From assembly GCF_023806565.1 (NCBI RefSeq), contig NZ_JAMTDV010000121.1, positions 1 to 64,000 of the forward strand: a DNA stretch of 64,000 nt. Direction: 5' to 3'. Every line of letters starts with the position of its first letter. Positions within the stretch are counted from its first letter, which is position 1. This DNA is from Accumulibacter sp. Its GTDB lineage: Bacteria > Pseudomonadota > Gammaproteobacteria > Burkholderiales > Rhodocyclaceae. The translations under genes were made by a program, and so were the position numbers. This document shows positions 1 through 9,330 of this stretch, in pieces. The notes below the pieces were generated by a model. It was not told the DNA's origin, ran no database searches, and saw only the letters and a list, made by a program, of their open reading frames with translations.

Positions 1-3
1 CTC

Positions 4-58
4 GTCCAACAAACGGTTCAGATCGTGGCTGCGCACGATCTAACCTTACTCGTTATGC
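4..58 (-). other. attC: attC recombination site of the first integron cassette
   Basis: Read on the minus strand, the site starts with R'' GCATAAC (58-52), which contains the TAA stop of the cassette gene, and ends with R' GTTGGAC (10-4), which fits GTTRRRY. Between them AGATCGTG (20-27) pairs perfectly with CACGATCT (34-41). C19 is then left unpaired and GGTT (15-18) pairs with AACC (42-45). A hairpin with one extrahelical base beside the L box is the hallmark that integron integrases recognise in folded attC DNA. At 55 nt it is near the short end for attC sites. Because R' differs from the cassette's own R'' complement, it is the joint with the next cassette, which lies outside the window. 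Confidence 0.83.
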
Positions 59-713
59 CTTATTGTCACGTTTACCAATGGCATCTTTTGCTCCGCCCGG
101 CAACTCGGAAAACAGGTTGGCAACGTGCTTGGGTTGGGAAATCTGGTTATCAACAATGAGGTTGACGAGCCCAAATAGCGCCAATGCGGTTTTGGGTTGA
201 TCATCGATATTCATTTCTCCGGGATGAACCGCGTTGTTTCCGACAACCCTCACGACATCAAGCGCCTGCTGAACGCGAACGGGAAGCCCGTTCTTTACCA
301 AGTGGGCAATGTCTTCGTTAATGTTCTTTCCATCTCCGCCAAGATGCACGGCAAGTTTTTGAACGCATAGCCGCAATAGGGCCGCCGCGCCGCGAGGAGA
401 CTTCTCGACGATGGCGCTGGCCTCAAGATAGTCTTTCATGCATTCAGGTGGTAGGTCTTCATTCGGGCGTGGCGCAATTGAGGAGCTTGGAAACACCATG
501 AATTGGCCACCGTACTCTTCTTTATCTATCCATACCGAATCCCTATTGCACCGATGACAGGTTGCGACACTAAATGGCTTCCAATCCCGTTGCGCCATGA
601 GTAAAGCCCATTGCATCGCGGCGAATGCTCCACAGTGCGGACAGGTGAATGCGTTTTTATTGAGTTCTGGTGATTCAAAAGCGACAGTCATAGGTCACCT
701 GAATAAGGCATAA
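10..713 (-). mobile_element. Integron gene cassette (DUF4145 gene plus attC)
   Basis: The cassette runs, on the minus strand, from the cleavage point G/TTATGC at 714/713 to the next G/TTGGAC at 10/9. Its two ends carry a perfect 14-bp inverted repeat (51-64 and 702-715). That repeat is explained if the circular excised cassette has R' GTTATGC pairing with R'' GCATAAC. It holds a single gene with a very short leader and the attC directly at the stop codon, as integron cassettes do. The DNA is visibly more AT-rich than the flanking chromosome, which fits acquisition. The first cassette is expected next to attI and divergent from intI, and that is the geometry seen. Confidence 0.82.
53..691 (-). 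CDS. DUF4145 domain protein, integron cassette passenger
   Basis: A 212-aa protein. Near the N-terminus are two CxxC pairs, CPHC (about residues 17-20) and CHRC (about 45-48), which look like a zinc ribbon. The C-terminal two thirds (about 90-195) are helical and match the DUF4145 style, including the run ALLRLCVQKL and a later NNAVHPGE motif. DUF4145 proteins are often found beside restriction or defence genes and in mobile DNA, but their biochemical role is not established. No signal peptide or membrane segment is seen. The ATG at 691 has AGGTG about 5 nt upstream. The stop TAA lies inside the attC R'' box. Expression would depend on a promoter in the attI/intI region. Function unknown. Confidence 0.8.
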   Translation of the reverse strand: MTVAFESPELNKNAFTCPHCGAFAAMQWALLMAQRDWKPFSVATCHRCNRDSVWIDKEEYGGQFMVFPSSSIAPRPNEDLPPECMKDYLEASAIVEKSPRGAAALLRLCVQKLAVHLGGDGKNINEDIAHLVKNGLPVRVQQALDVVRVVGNNAVHPGEMNIDDQPKTALALFGLVNLIVDNQISQPKHVANLFSELPGGAKDAIGKRDNKA

Positions 714-775
714 CGTTTAGTGAACACCGATTTCGGTGCAGTTCACGCCCTCGGAAGGTGTGTTCCGAGGTGCAA
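708..775 (-). other. attI: Putative attI insertion site of the integron
   Basis: The minus strand reads CTAAAC followed by the cleavage box GTTATGC (714-708), the point where a cassette would insert. The site lies between the integrase gene and the first cassette, where attI belongs. Just upstream are two dyads: CACCGA/TCGGTG (725-738, with outer arms GAAC/GTTC) and an 8-bp perfect arm pair CCTCGGAA/TTCCGAGG (749-756 and 763-770). They may be IntI accessory binding sites or part of a cassette promoter, but no attI direct repeats could be assigned with confidence. The outer boundary is therefore approximate. Confidence 0.6.
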
Positions 776-846
776 CTCCTGCAACCGGTCGGTGGATACT
801 ACGCCCATGTCCATGCACCTCGCTGATTGTCAAGGATTTTCTCGAC

Positions 847-1883
847 ATGAACACCCCATTCCCTCCGACGAATACGCCCCCGGTTCCCCAATATACACCC
901 GGGGATACCGGAAATGCCCCTCGGAACCCAGGCTGCTCGACCAGTTGCGGGCTCGGATCCGCTTGCGCCGTTACAGCATCCGCACTGAATCACAGTAGGT
1001 GCAGTGGATCAAGCGCTTCGTACTGGTCCATCAGAAGCGCCATCCTCGAGAGATGGGGGCAGCGGGGGTCGAGGCATTTCTCGCGCGTCTCGCGGTCGAC
1101 GGACAGGTGGCATCGGCGACGCAGAACCAAGCGCTCTCGGCGCTGTTGTTCCTCTACCGTCAGGTGCTCGGAGTCGAGCTTCCCTGGCTGGACGAGGTGG
1201 TGCGGGCCAAGCGACCGGCACGTTTGCCGGTGGTGCGCACGCGCAGCGAAGTCCAGCGGGTGCTGGAGCGAATGGACGGCGTCCATGGCCTGTTGGCGCG
1301 CATGCTGTACGGCACGGGGATGCGCCTGATGGAAGTGATTCGCTTACGGGTCAAGGATGTCGATTTCGCGCAAGGCGAGATTCTGATTCGTGACGGCAAG
1401 GGTGCGAAGGACCGCGTGACGATGCTGCCGGAGGCGATAGCTGGCGATTTGCGTGACCACCTCCGGCGGCGAAAGCTGGTCTTCGAGGACGATTTGCGGG
1501 CTGGCAAGGCCACGGTCTACTTGCCCGAGGCGCTGGAGCGCAAGTATCCTGCAGCGAACACGACCTGGCCCTGGCAGTACGTCTTCGCTTCCGGGAGTTA
1601 CTCCGTCGATCCGCGCAGTGGAGTCGAGCGCCGTCATCATCTGGACGAGAAGCTGCTGCAGCGCGCGATGAAGAAGGCGGTCACCGCCGCCGGCATCGAC
1701 AAACCGGCGACGCCGCACACGCTGCGCCACTCGTTCGCCACGCATCTGCTCGAAAACGGCTACGACATTCGCACCGTTCAGGAGCTGCTCGGCCACGCCG
1801 ACGTGGCGACGACGATGATCTACACGCACGTGCTCCATCGCGGCGGTCGGGGCGTTCGCAGTCCGCTCGACGCGCTGCTCTGA
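847..1883 (+). pseudogene. intI: Integron integrase IntI, disrupted near the N-terminus
   Basis: Tyrosine recombinase of the integron integrase class, which would catalyse attI x attC insertion and attC x attC excision. The open part from GTG 999 encodes 294 aa with the catalytic set R109, H240, R243, H266 and nucleophile Y275. It also has the integron-specific extra segment ([15 protein letters not shown] region, about 186-200). Upstream, the N-terminal SAM-like domain is visible (LLDQLRARIRLRRYSIRTE, 933-989) but is cut by an amber TAG at 996-998, where family members usually have Tyr. A natural start at ATG 847 (AAGGA upstream) reads in another frame. A single base missing from the CCC run near 927-929 would rejoin the frames. 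The gene is likely inactive unless it restarts at 999 or the lesions are sequence errors. Confidence 0.85.
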
Positions 1884-2200
1884 GCATGTGTCCGCTTGAG
1901 AAAGAAAGGCCAGGCTGCTTGTCTCCCGGCGGGGGTTGGAAGTCTTCGGGAGGGATGGCGGTGTGCCTGGCAATACGCGCAAGCATTCGCGGGCAGATTT
2001 CTTCGCCGTCGTGAACAGCGAAGACTACGTCCGGCCAGCCTTCGCGGGGCAGTATGCGGTGGGAACGGGACTGCCGTTTCCGTCTCCGTCCAATGCCAAC
2101 AGCACCGCGAGCACTCGTCTGGCTTGGATGGATGGCCACTGGCTCACGCGACGACGGGAAGGGAAAACTCGTTGCTGGACGAGTCTACGCCGAGGGCTCG
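1884..2200. other. Intergenic stretch, no assignable gene
   Basis: About 317 bp lie between the integrase stop and the truB stop. Both strands are open over much of it (for example plus from ATG 1936 and minus from about 2139), but neither translation was recognised, neither has a good ribosome site, and both run into neighbouring genes. It may be a decayed remnant of mobile DNA flanking the integron. No terminator with a T-run was found for either converging gene. Confidence 0.4.
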
Positions 2201-3094
2201 CTACGCCGCGCCGAGCACCCGCCGCGGTTGCAACTTGCCCAGATCGTCGAGTTCGCCCAGGCCGAGCAGGCGATCCTCGGCGTAGACCCGGCATTTCCCC
2301 AGCGGGCCGTCGACCGTTACCGGATTGCCATGCAGGAAGCGCTGGCCTGCGGGATCGTCAAGGTAAACCGCCGGCAGGCTTTGCAGCAGGGCATCCGGCG
2401 GCAGCAGCCAGGCTTCCCGCTGCTCCTCGGAAAGCGCAACGAGCCGGTCCAGGGTGACCGCGTCGGCAATGCGCAGGGGGCCGACGGCGAGCCGGCGCAG
2501 CGCGGTCAGGTGCGCGCCGCAAGCGAGCGCAGCGCCCAGATCCTCGGCCAGGCTGCGAATATAGGTGCCCTTGCTGCAGGCGACCAGCAAACGGCAGCGA
2601 TCGCCGGAAAAATCCAGCAACGAGAGCTCATGGATCGTCACCTGGCGCGCCTCGCGCTCGACCGCCCTCCCCTGCCGGGCCAGTTCGTAGAGCGGCCGGC
2701 CGTCGCGCTTGAGCGCGGAGTACATCGGCGGGACCTGTCGAATCGGGCCACGGAAGCCGGCGAGCGCGGTCTCCAGTTCGGCCCGCCCGAAGCCGACGGC
2801 GCACTCCCTGACGATGGCGCCGTCGGCATCGCCGGTGTCGGTCGTGACGCCGAATTGGAGTTCGGCCTCGTAGGTCTTGTCGGCCAGCAGCAGGTCGGCC
2901 GAGAATTTCGTCGCCTCGCCGAAGCAGAGCGGCAGCAGACCGCTGGCCATTGGATCGAGCGTTCCCGTGTGTCCCGCCTTGGCCGCCGAGAAGAGCCGGC
3001 GGGCGGTCTGCAGCGCCGCATTGGAAGACATGCCGCGCGGTTTGTCGAGGAGCAGGACGCCGTCGACCCGGCGCCAGCTCTTGCGCGGGCGCAA
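2201..3094 (-). CDS. truB: tRNA pseudouridine(55) synthase TruB
   Basis: A 297-aa enzyme that isomerises U55 in the T-loop of tRNAs. The catalytic motif GHTGTLDP with nucleophile Asp47 is present, preceded by the N-terminal VDGVLLLDKP strand typical of TruB. The last ~60 residues (from about 240) form the PUA-like RNA-binding tail. Length is normal for proteobacterial TruB. It is the final gene of the rimP-nusA-infB-rbfA-truB operon and begins 1 nt after the rbfA stop, so translation is probably coupled. Confidence 0.96.
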   Translation of the reverse strand: MRPRKSWRRVDGVLLLDKPRGMSSNAALQTARRLFSAAKAGHTGTLDPMASGLLPLCFGEATKFSADLLLADKTYEAELQFGVTTDTGDADGAIVRECAVGFGRAELETALAGFRGPIRQVPPMYSALKRDGRPLYELARQGRAVEREARQVTIHELSLLDFSGDRCRLLVACSKGTYIRSLAEDLGAALACGAHLTALRRLAVGPLRIADAVTLDRLVALSEEQREAWLLPPDALLQSLPAVYLDDPAGQRFLHGNPVTVDGPLGKCRVYAEDRLLGLGELDDLGKLQPRRVLGAA

Positions 3095-3095
3095 C

Positions 3096-3482
3096 TCAGC
3101 TCTGGTCTGGCTGATCGTGATGATCCGAGAGCGCCGCCGCCTCGCCGATCAGCTTCGACAGCTCGGCGCCGCGCTCCAGCGACTCGTCAAAGACGAAATG
3201 CAGTTGCGGCGTCATGTGGATGCTGATGCGCTTGCCGAGCTCGCTGCGCAGGAAGCCGGAGGCCTGCTGCAGCCCTTCCAGCACGAGATCGACACCGGCG
3301 CGGCCCGCCAGGCTGCTGAAGAACACCTTGGCATGCGCGTAGTCGGGGCTCAGCTCGACCTCGGTGAGACTGATCATGCCGACCCGGGGATCCCGCAGTT
3401 CGCTGCGCAGGATCTCGGCGAGCTCGCGGCGGATCTGCTCGGAGATCCGGTCGCGGCGAGAAAATCCCCTGTTGGCCGGCAT
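3096..3482 (-). CDS. rbfA: Ribosome-binding factor A
   Basis: A 128-aa KH-fold protein that matures the 5' end of 16S rRNA and binds the free 30S subunit. Family signatures are the N-terminal RRDRISEQIRRELAEIL helix, DPRVGMISLTEVELSPDYAHAKVFFS across residues about 30-57, and a C-terminal PQLHFVFDESLERG segment. Its start codon directly follows the infB stop, and truB follows at once. It forms part of the classic translation/ribosome-maturation operon. Confidence 0.95.
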   Translation of the reverse strand: MPANRGFSRRDRISEQIRRELAEILRSELRDPRVGMISLTEVELSPDYAHAKVFFSSLAGRAGVDLVLEGLQQASGFLRSELGKRISIHMTPQLHFVFDESLERGAELSKLIGEAAALSDHHDQPDQS

Positions 3483-6272
3483 TTAGAGCGTCCTCGCGAC
3501 TTCCGTCACATCGTAGGCCTCGATCTGGTCGCCTTCCTGATAGGCGTTGAAGTTCTTCAGCGAAAGGCCGCATTCGAAGCCCGCGCGCACTTCCTTGGCA
3601 TCGTCCTTGAAGCGCTTGAGCGACTCGATCTCGCCCTCCCAGACGACGATGTGATTGCGCAACAGACGCGCGCGCGAACTCCGCTTGACGACGCCTTCGA
3701 GAACATAGCAGCCGGCAACGGTGCCGATCCGGCTCGCGCGGAAAACCTGCCGGATCTCGACCAGGCCGGTGACGTCTTCGCGCTTCTCCGGCGAAAGCAT
3801 GCCCGAGAGCGCAGCTTTCACCTCGTCCACCGCGTCGTAGATGATGTTGTAGTAGCGGATATCGACCCCGGCGCTTTCGGCCGCCTTGCGCGCCCCGGCG
3901 TCGGCACGGGTGTTGAAGCCGATGATCACCGCTTTCGAGGCCTGTGCCAGGTGCACGTCCGATTCGCTGATCGCGCCGACTGCCGCATGGATGACGTTTA
4001 CCTTCACCTCGGCGGTTGACAGCTTCTGCAGCGATTGCACCAGCGCCTCCTGCGAACCCTGGACATCGGCCTTGATGATCAGGGCCAGGACCTTGGCCTC
4101 GGCTTCGGTCATCTGTTCGAGGATGCTTTCGAGACTGGCTGCCTGCTTGGTGGCCAGCTTGACGTCGCGATACTTGCCCTGGCGGAAGAGTGCAATTTCG
4201 CGCGCCTTGCGCTCGTCACCGAGGACCACGGCTTCCTGCCCGGCGGCGGGCACGTCGGAGAGACCGAGGATCTCGACCGGAATCGACGGGCCGGCTTCCT
4301 TGATCACCTTGCCGTTTTCGTCGAGCATCGCGCGTACCCGGCCGAACACTTGCCCCGCCAGCAGGACGTCGCCCTGGTGCAGCGTTCCCGACAGCACCAG
4401 CATGGTCGCCACCGGTCCACGTCCACGATCCAGTCGTGCCTCGATGATCAGTCCCTTCGCCGGCGCCGTGCGCGGCGCTTTCAGTTCGAGCACTTCCGCC
4501 TGCAGCAGGACGTTCTCCAGCAGTTCGTCGATGCCGACACCGGTCTTTGCGGAAACCGCCACGAAGGGCGCATCGCCGCCATACTCTTCGGGCACCACCT
4601 GCTCGCCGACCAGTTCCTGCTTCACCCGCTCGGGCTGCGCTCCCGGCTTGTCGATCTTGTTTACCGCCACGACCATCGGCACGCCGGCGGCCTTGGCGTG
4701 GTGAATCGCTTCCCGGGTCTGCGGCATGACTCCATCGTCGGCGGCGACGACCAGGATGACCAGGTCGGTCGCTTTCGCACCGCGAGCGCGCATCGCGGTG
4801 AACGCCTCGTGACCGGGAGTATCGAGGAAGGTCACCATGCCACGGTCGGTCTGCACGTGGTAGGCACCGATGTGCTGCGTGATTCCGCCTGCTTCGCCAC
4901 TGGCGACGCGGGTGCGGCGAATGTAGTCGAGCAGCGAAGTCTTGCCGTGATCGACGTGTCCCATGACCGTGACCACCGGCGCACGCGGCTCGAGCGGCAC
5001 GTCCTTCTGCTCCGCCGCACTGTCGTCGAGGAAGGCATCGGGATCATCGAGCTTGGCCGCGAAAGCCTTGTGGCCCATTTCCTCGACGATGATCATCGCC
5101 GTTTCCTGATCGAGCACCTGGTTGATCGTCACCATCGAGCCCATCTTCATCAGCGCCTTGATCACCTCGGTCGCCTTGACCGCCATCTTGTGCGCCAGAT
5201 CGGCGACCGAAATCGTTTCGGGGACGTAGACCTGATGAATCAACGGTTCGACCGGCAACTGGAACGAGTGCTGCTCCTCCTCGTCGCCGCCGCTACCGCG
5301 ACCGGGTCGCTTGCCGTGCTTGTTTTCCCGCCAGCCGGTGCCACCGGTAGCGCCGCGCGTTTTCAAGCCGGGCCGCTTGCTGGCGCCTTCGCTCTTCCAC
5401 TGGCCTTTCTTGTCGGGGACCTTCTTGTCCGGAGACTTCTTGTCGGCGACCTTCTTGTCCGTCGTCGCCGGCTTGCCCGCCGGCTTGTGCAGCGTCTTGT
5501 CCTCCGCCGGGCGATCGCTCGCCGTCTGCGCCGCGACCTGTTTGGCAGCGCCGGCCGCCTTCGCGGCTACGGCCTTCTCTTCGGCATCCTGCTTGAGACG
5601 CGCGAGGTCGGCGCTGCGCTGCTGCTTGTTCCGGAATTCTGCCTCCTGACGCGCACGCAATTCGGCGTGGCGTCGCTCTTCTTCGGCGCGCAGCCGCTGC
5701 TGTTCTTCGCCAATGATCGACGCACGCGTCACCACCTTCTTGGCGCTCGCTTTGGCCTCGGGCACCGCCGCTTCCGCCTTCGCTTCGACCGCACGCGCCA
5801 CCGGTGCCTCCGGCGGTGGTGCCGCCACTTCGACGGCGGCGGGAGCTTTTGCCTCGACAACCGGTTCCTTCGGCAGTTCGCTGACCGGCTTCACCGTGAC
5901 AATCTCCGGCGCCGGTGCAACCGGCTGGGCAGGCGCCGCCGGCGGCGGTGGCGGTTCGACGCGCACTTCCGGCGTGTCCCGCTTGACCAGCACACGCTTC
6001 TTGCGCACCTCGACCTGCACCGTGTGCGATTTGCCGTGCGAACCCTGCTGCCGGATCTCGGTCGTTTCCTTGCGCGTCAGGGTGATCTTGGTCTTGGCTT
6101 CCGGCTGACCATGCGAGCGACGCAGGTACTCCAGCAACTTCGACTTGTCCTGCTCGGACAGGACATCATCGAGCTGCCGTTTGCTCACACCGGCTCTCTG
6201 CAACTGCTCGAGCAGCAAACCAGCGGGCATCTTCAGCTGGGTGGCAAATTGGGCAACACTTGTTTGCGCCAT
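3483..6272 (-). CDS. infB: Translation initiation factor IF-2
   Basis: A 929-aa GTPase that brings initiator fMet-tRNA to the 30S subunit and promotes subunit joining. It has an IF2_N module at residues 1-50. A second follows after a long low-complexity linker rich in Ala, Pro, Lys and Glu (about 85-300). The G domain starts near residue 430 with GHVDHGKT, then DTPGHEAF and NKID, followed by domains II, III and the C-terminal fMet-tRNA-binding domain. An AAGGA box precedes the ATG. Gln-, Ala- and charge-rich linker length varies widely among betaproteobacteria, so the size is unremarkable. It sits 20 nt downstream of nusA. Confidence 0.97.
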   Translation of the reverse strand: MAQTSVAQFATQLKMPAGLLLEQLQRAGVSKRQLDDVLSEQDKSKLLEYLRRSHGQPEAKTKITLTRKETTEIRQQGSHGKSHTVQVEVRKKRVLVKRDTPEVRVEPPPPPAAPAQPVAPAPEIVTVKPVSELPKEPVVEAKAPAAVEVAAPPPEAPVARAVEAKAEAAVPEAKASAKKVVTRASIIGEEQQRLRAEEERRHAELRARQEAEFRNKQQRSADLARLKQDAEEKAVAAKAAGAAKQVAAQTASDRPAEDKTLHKPAGKPATTDKKVADKKSPDKKVPDKKGQWKSEGASKRPGLKTRGATGGTGWRENKHGKRPGRGSGGDEEEQHSFQLPVEPLIHQVYVPETISVADLAHKMAVKATEVIKALMKMGSMVTINQVLDQETAMIIVEEMGHKAFAAKLDDPDAFLDDSAAEQKDVPLEPRAPVVTVMGHVDHGKTSLLDYIRRTRVASGEAGGITQHIGAYHVQTDRGMVTFLDTPGHEAFTAMRARGAKATDLVILVVAADDGVMPQTREAIHHAKAAGVPMVVAVNKIDKPGAQPERVKQELVGEQVVPEEYGGDAPFVAVSAKTGVGIDELLENVLLQAEVLELKAPRTAPAKGLIIEARLDRGRGPVATMLVLSGTLHQGDVLLAGQVFGRVRAMLDENGKVIKEAGPSIPVEILGLSDVPAAGQEAVVLGDERKAREIALFRQGKYRDVKLATKQAASLESILEQMTEAEAKVLALIIKADVQGSQEALVQSLQKLSTAEVKVNVIHAAVGAISESDVHLAQASKAVIIGFNTRADAGARKAAESAGVDIRYYNIIYDAVDEVKAALSGMLSPEKREDVTGLVEIRQVFRASRIGTVAGCYVLEGVVKRSSRARLLRNHIVVWEGEIESLKRFKDDAKEVRAGFECGLSLKNFNAYQEGDQIEAYDVTEVARTL

Positions 6273-6292
6273 ATCGATTCCTTTTATTCCGC

Positions 6293-7765
6293 CTACTCGA
6301 ACCAGTGCGCACGCGCGGTGGTGATCAGTTGTTTTGCCCGCTGGGCATCGATTCCGGTCATCTCGGTCAGTTCGTCGACGGCGAGATCGGCGAGATCGTC
6401 GCGCGTCTTGATGCCATGGCCGGCAAGCTTGCCGGCCAGCGGCTTGTCCATTCCTTCGAGGTTCAGCATGTCCTCGGCAACGTCGCCGATGTTCTCCTCG
6501 GTGACGATCGCCTCGGTGAGCAGAACGTTGCGTGCCCGCTCGCGCAGCTCCTGCACGGTTGCCTCGTCGAAGGACTCGATCTCGAGCATCTCGTGGAGCG
6601 GCACGTACGCAACTTCCTCGATGGTCGAAAAGCCTTCGTCGATCAGGATGTTCGCCACATCCTCGTCGACATCGAGCTTTTCCATGAACAGCACGCGGAT
6701 CGCTGCCGCCTCGGCATCGACCAGCGTCTTCGCCTCTTCCTCGGTCATCAGGTTGATCGTCCAGCCGGTCAATTCCGAAGCGAGGCGAACATTCTGGCCG
6801 CCGCGACCGATGGCGATCGCCAGGTTCTGGTCGTCGACGACAACGTCCATGCTGTGCTTTTCTTCATCGACGATGATCGAGCTGACCTCTGCCGGGGCCA
6901 GAGCGCCCACCACGAACTGCGCCGGATCGGCCGACCAGAGGACGATGTCGACGCGCTCGCCGGCCAGTTCATTGGTCACGGCCGTTACCCGCGAACCGCG
7001 CATGCCGACGCAGGTGCCGATCGGGTCGATGCGCTGGTCGTTCGACTTGACGGCGATCTTGGCGCGCATTCCGGGGTCGCGAGCGGCCGCCTTGATCTCC
7101 AGAAGACCATCGTCGACTTCCGGCACCTCCAGCGCAAAGAGCTGGATGATGAACTCCGGTGCGGTGCGCGAGAGGATCAGCTGCGGGCCACGCGGCGAAC
7201 GATCGATGCGCAGCAGATACGCCTTGACGCGATCGCCGATGCGCAGATTCTCACGCGGAATCATCTGGTCGCGCGGCAGCAGCGCTTCCATCTTGCCGGT
7301 CTCGACGATCGCGTTGCCACGCTCCATGCGCTTGATCGTGCCGGTCACCAGATGCTCCTTGCGCGCCAGGAAATCGCTCAGCACCTGTTCGCGCTCGGCG
7401 TCGCGAATCTTCTGCAGGATCACCTGCTTGGCGGCCTGCGCGCCGATCCGGCCGAAGTCGATCGGTTCGAGTGCCTCTTCCAGATAGTCGCCGACCTCGA
7501 CGTCGGCATCCTGCGTCTGTGCTTCCGACAGCGGCACCTGCTGCTGCTCATCGAGAAAGTCCTCGTCGGCAACGACTTCCCAGCGGCGGAAGGTTTCAAA
7601 ATCACCGGACTCGCGATCGACCGCGACGCGGACGTTGGCGTCGTCGTGGATGCGCTTCTTGGTAGCCGACGCCAGCGCCAGTTCCAGGGCTCCGAAGACG
7701 ATGTCCCTGGTCACGTTCTTTTCACGCGCCAGGACATCGACCAGCAGCAAGATTTCGCGGCTCAT
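6293..7765 (-). CDS. nusA: Transcription termination/antitermination factor NusA
   Basis: A 490-aa RNA-polymerase-associated factor controlling pausing, termination and rRNA antitermination. Domains in order: NusA N-terminal polymerase-binding domain (1-125), S1 (about 135-200, with [14 protein letters not shown]), KH1 and KH2 (about 230-345, with GxRGSR and [11 protein letters not shown]), and two C-terminal acidic AR repeats (about 365-485, helix-hairpin-helix type). Its start overlaps the rimP stop by 4 nt (ATGA). NusA commonly autoregulates its own operon, which matters here because two terminator hairpins lie in the operon leader. Confidence 0.97.
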   Translation of the reverse strand: MSREILLLVDVLAREKNVTRDIVFGALELALASATKKRIHDDANVRVAVDRESGDFETFRRWEVVADEDFLDEQQQVPLSEAQTQDADVEVGDYLEEALEPIDFGRIGAQAAKQVILQKIRDAEREQVLSDFLARKEHLVTGTIKRMERGNAIVETGKMEALLPRDQMIPRENLRIGDRVKAYLLRIDRSPRGPQLILSRTAPEFIIQLFALEVPEVDDGLLEIKAAARDPGMRAKIAVKSNDQRIDPIGTCVGMRGSRVTAVTNELAGERVDIVLWSADPAQFVVGALAPAEVSSIIVDEEKHSMDVVVDDQNLAIAIGRGGQNVRLASELTGWTINLMTEEEAKTLVDAEAAAIRVLFMEKLDVDEDVANILIDEGFSTIEEVAYVPLHEMLEIESFDEATVQELRERARNVLLTEAIVTEENIGDVAEDMLNLEGMDKPLAGKLAGHGIKTRDDLADLAVDELTEMTGIDAQRAKQLITTARAHWFE

Positions 7766-8250
7766 TTCCTCATCACCTCCTCGACGAGCTTCTCACCCGA
7801 CTTCATCAACCCATCGAACCTGGGCACCACCCGCGCTTTGTCGAGGTTGCCCCGATCGAATTCCATCTCGCCGGCAGCGGTCCGCAGGCGCACCTTGCCC
7901 TCCCGCAAACCCAGCAGGACGCCACTGAAGTTGCGCCGACCCTCCAGCGGCAGGCGCAGCCTCAGGGTGACCTCCGAACCCGAGAAACGCTCGAAATCGG
8001 CATCCTTCTTCAGCGGCCTGTCGATTCCCGGTGACGACACTTCCAGACGCTCGTAATCGACATTTTCCACGGTCAACACGCGCGAAAGCTGGTTGCTGAC
8101 CAGCGCACAATCATCGATGTCGACCCCGCGGGGCTTTTCCGGCTTGTCGATGAAGACGCGCAACACGCGGCCGCGCGGACTGCGTTCGACGTCGACCAGC
8201 TCGTAGCCGAGGCCAGTCACCGTCACTTCGAGTAGTTCGTGCACATCCAT
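7762..8250 (-). CDS. rimP: Ribosome maturation factor RimP
   Basis: A 162-aa protein needed for 30S subunit assembly. It shows the N-terminal alpha/beta domain ([20 protein letters not shown]) and the motif SSPGIDRPL in the middle, then an Sm-like C-terminal barrel. The ATG at 8250 gives the usual start [12 protein letters not shown] 12 nt upstream is in frame but less likely. No strong Shine-Dalgarno is visible, and the start lies only 10 nt downstream of a terminator hairpin. First gene of the nusA operon; overlaps nusA by 4 nt. Confidence 0.94.
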   Translation of the reverse strand: MDVHELLEVTVTGLGYELVDVERSPRGRVLRVFIDKPEKPRGVDIDDCALVSNQLSRVLTVENVDYERLEVSSPGIDRPLKKDADFERFSGSEVTLRLRLPLEGRRNFSGVLLGLREGKVRLRTAAGEMEFDRGNLDKARVVPRFDGLMKSGEKLVEEVMRK

Positions 8251-8260
8251 GGCTGCAAAC

Positions 8261-8282
8261 AAAAAATGGGCGAAATGCCCAT
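8261..8282 (-). terminator. Second leader hairpin upstream of rimP (intrinsic terminator type)
   Basis: On the minus strand ATGGGC pairs with GCCCAT around a 5-nt loop (8282-8266) and runs straight into six Ts (8266-8261). It ends only 10 nt before the rimP start, downstream of the apparent promoter, so it can act as an attenuator as well as stopping read-through from rluB. Confidence 0.65.
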
Positions 8283-8287
8283 CCCCG

Positions 8288-8308
8288 AAAAAATGCCCCC
8301 TGGGGGGC
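8288..8308 (-). terminator. First leader hairpin upstream of rimP (intrinsic terminator type)
   Basis: On the minus strand GCCCCC (8308-8303) pairs with GGGGGC (8300-8295) around a tight loop and is followed by A and six Ts (8293-8288). Together with the hairpin at 8261-8282 it forms a tandem pair in the leader of the nusA operon. Confidence 0.65.
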
Positions 8309-8325
8309 GAGCGGAAAACCGTTGG

Positions 8326-8354
8326 ATTATAACGAAAATCCTGGCAAGCGTAAA
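8326..8354 (-). promoter_or_regulatory. Candidate sigma70 promoter of the rimP-nusA operon
   Basis: The minus strand carries a perfect TATAAT (8331-8326) and, 17 bp upstream, TTTACG (8354-8349) as a partial -35 box. It lies between the rluB stop and the tandem hairpins. Transcripts would start near 8319 and carry both hairpins before rimP. Confidence 0.5.
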
Positions 8355-8379
8355 TCGCTGTGCGATCGTCGAGGATAGC

Positions 8380-9330
8380 TCAGGATTCGCGCGGTCGGCG
8401 GGGCGGGTGACCGCCTGCGGGCACCGTCATGCCGAACTCGGCAAGGAGCTTGCGAACTTCCGCCTCCGGCAATTCGCAGACCTGTCCGCGTTTCAGACCG
8501 GGCGGCAACAGGAAAGGACCATAACGCACGCGCATCAGACGACTGACCACGACACCGACTGCTTCGAACATGCGCCGCACCTCGCGGTTGCGCCCCTCGA
8601 ACAGCGACACGCGGTACCAGCGGTTGGCGCCCTCGCCGCCGGCTTCCTGGAAACTGGCGAACCTGGCCAGTCCGTCCTCGAGTTCGATGCCATCGAGCAG
8701 ACGCTGGCGTGCATCGTCGGGCAGTTCGCCGAGAACGCGCACGGCATACTCGCGCAACAACCGATAGCGCGGATGCATCAGTCGGTTGGCGAGATCCCCC
8801 GAGGTCGTCAGCAGCAGCAAGCCGCTTGTGTTGAAGTCGAGCCGACCGACCGCAACCCAACGGCCAGCCGCCATGCGCGGCAGCGAGGTGAACACCGTCG
8901 GCCGATGATCGGGATCGTTGCGTGACACGATCTCGCCCTCGGGCTTGTGATAGAGAATCACGCGCGGCAGGCGGTCGGAAAAACGCAATTGCACCAGCTT
9001 GCCATTGACCTTGACGCGGTCACCCGGGCCGACCGTCTGACCGACGCGTGCCGCCTCCCCATTGACCAGGATGCGCCCGGCAGCAATCAGTTCCTCCATT
9101 TCCCGCCGCGATCCGACGCCGCTGTTCGCCAGCAGTTTGTGCAGGCGCTCGGGCTTGCCGGCAGGCTCCGCACGGCGACCGCGTGCAGCCGACTCGCCGG
9201 GGTTGCTGCGCGAGGCCAGACCCGTGCCCGTCACCGACCGCCCGGGCGAGGCTGCCGGCGGCCGCCGGCCGGCAGCCGACGGCAACGGTGGGCGGGGCGA
9301 CTCAGCAGCTCGGCGTCTTGGATTGCGCAT
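8380..9330 (-). CDS. rluB: 23S rRNA pseudouridine synthase RluB-like
   Basis: A 316-aa enzyme of the RsuA/RluB/E/F family, acting on 23S rRNA near position 2605. After a ~55-residue basic, Ala/Pro-rich N-terminal tail comes the S4 RNA-binding domain ([22 protein letters not shown], about 59-105). The catalytic domain follows, with [14 protein letters not shown], whose Asp is the nucleophile, and [12 protein letters not shown]. The start overlaps the end of scpB by 29 nt, giving the common scpA-scpB-rluB order. RluE/RluF cannot be excluded, but the scpB linkage favours RluB. Confidence 0.9.
   Translation of the reverse strand: MRNPRRRAAESPRPPLPSAAGRRPPAASPGRSVTGTGLASRSNPGESAARGRRAEPAGKPERLHKLLANSGVGSRREMEELIAAGRILVNGEAARVGQTVGPGDRVKVNGKLVQLRFSDRLPRVILYHKPEGEIVSRNDPDHRPTVFTSLPRMAAGRWVAVGRLDFNTSGLLLLTTSGDLANRLMHPRYRLLREYAVRVLGELPDDARQRLLDGIELEDGLARFASFQEAGGEGANRWYRVSLFEGRNREVRRMFEAVGVVVSRLMRVRYGPFLLPPGLKRGQVCELPEAEVRKLLAEFGMTVPAGGHPPRRPRES

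Noticed and set aside
4035..7487. A very long plus-strand open frame opposite infB and nusA
   Set aside because: It is an antisense shadow in GC-rich codons; its sequence is low complexity and mirrors the two well-identified minus-strand genes.
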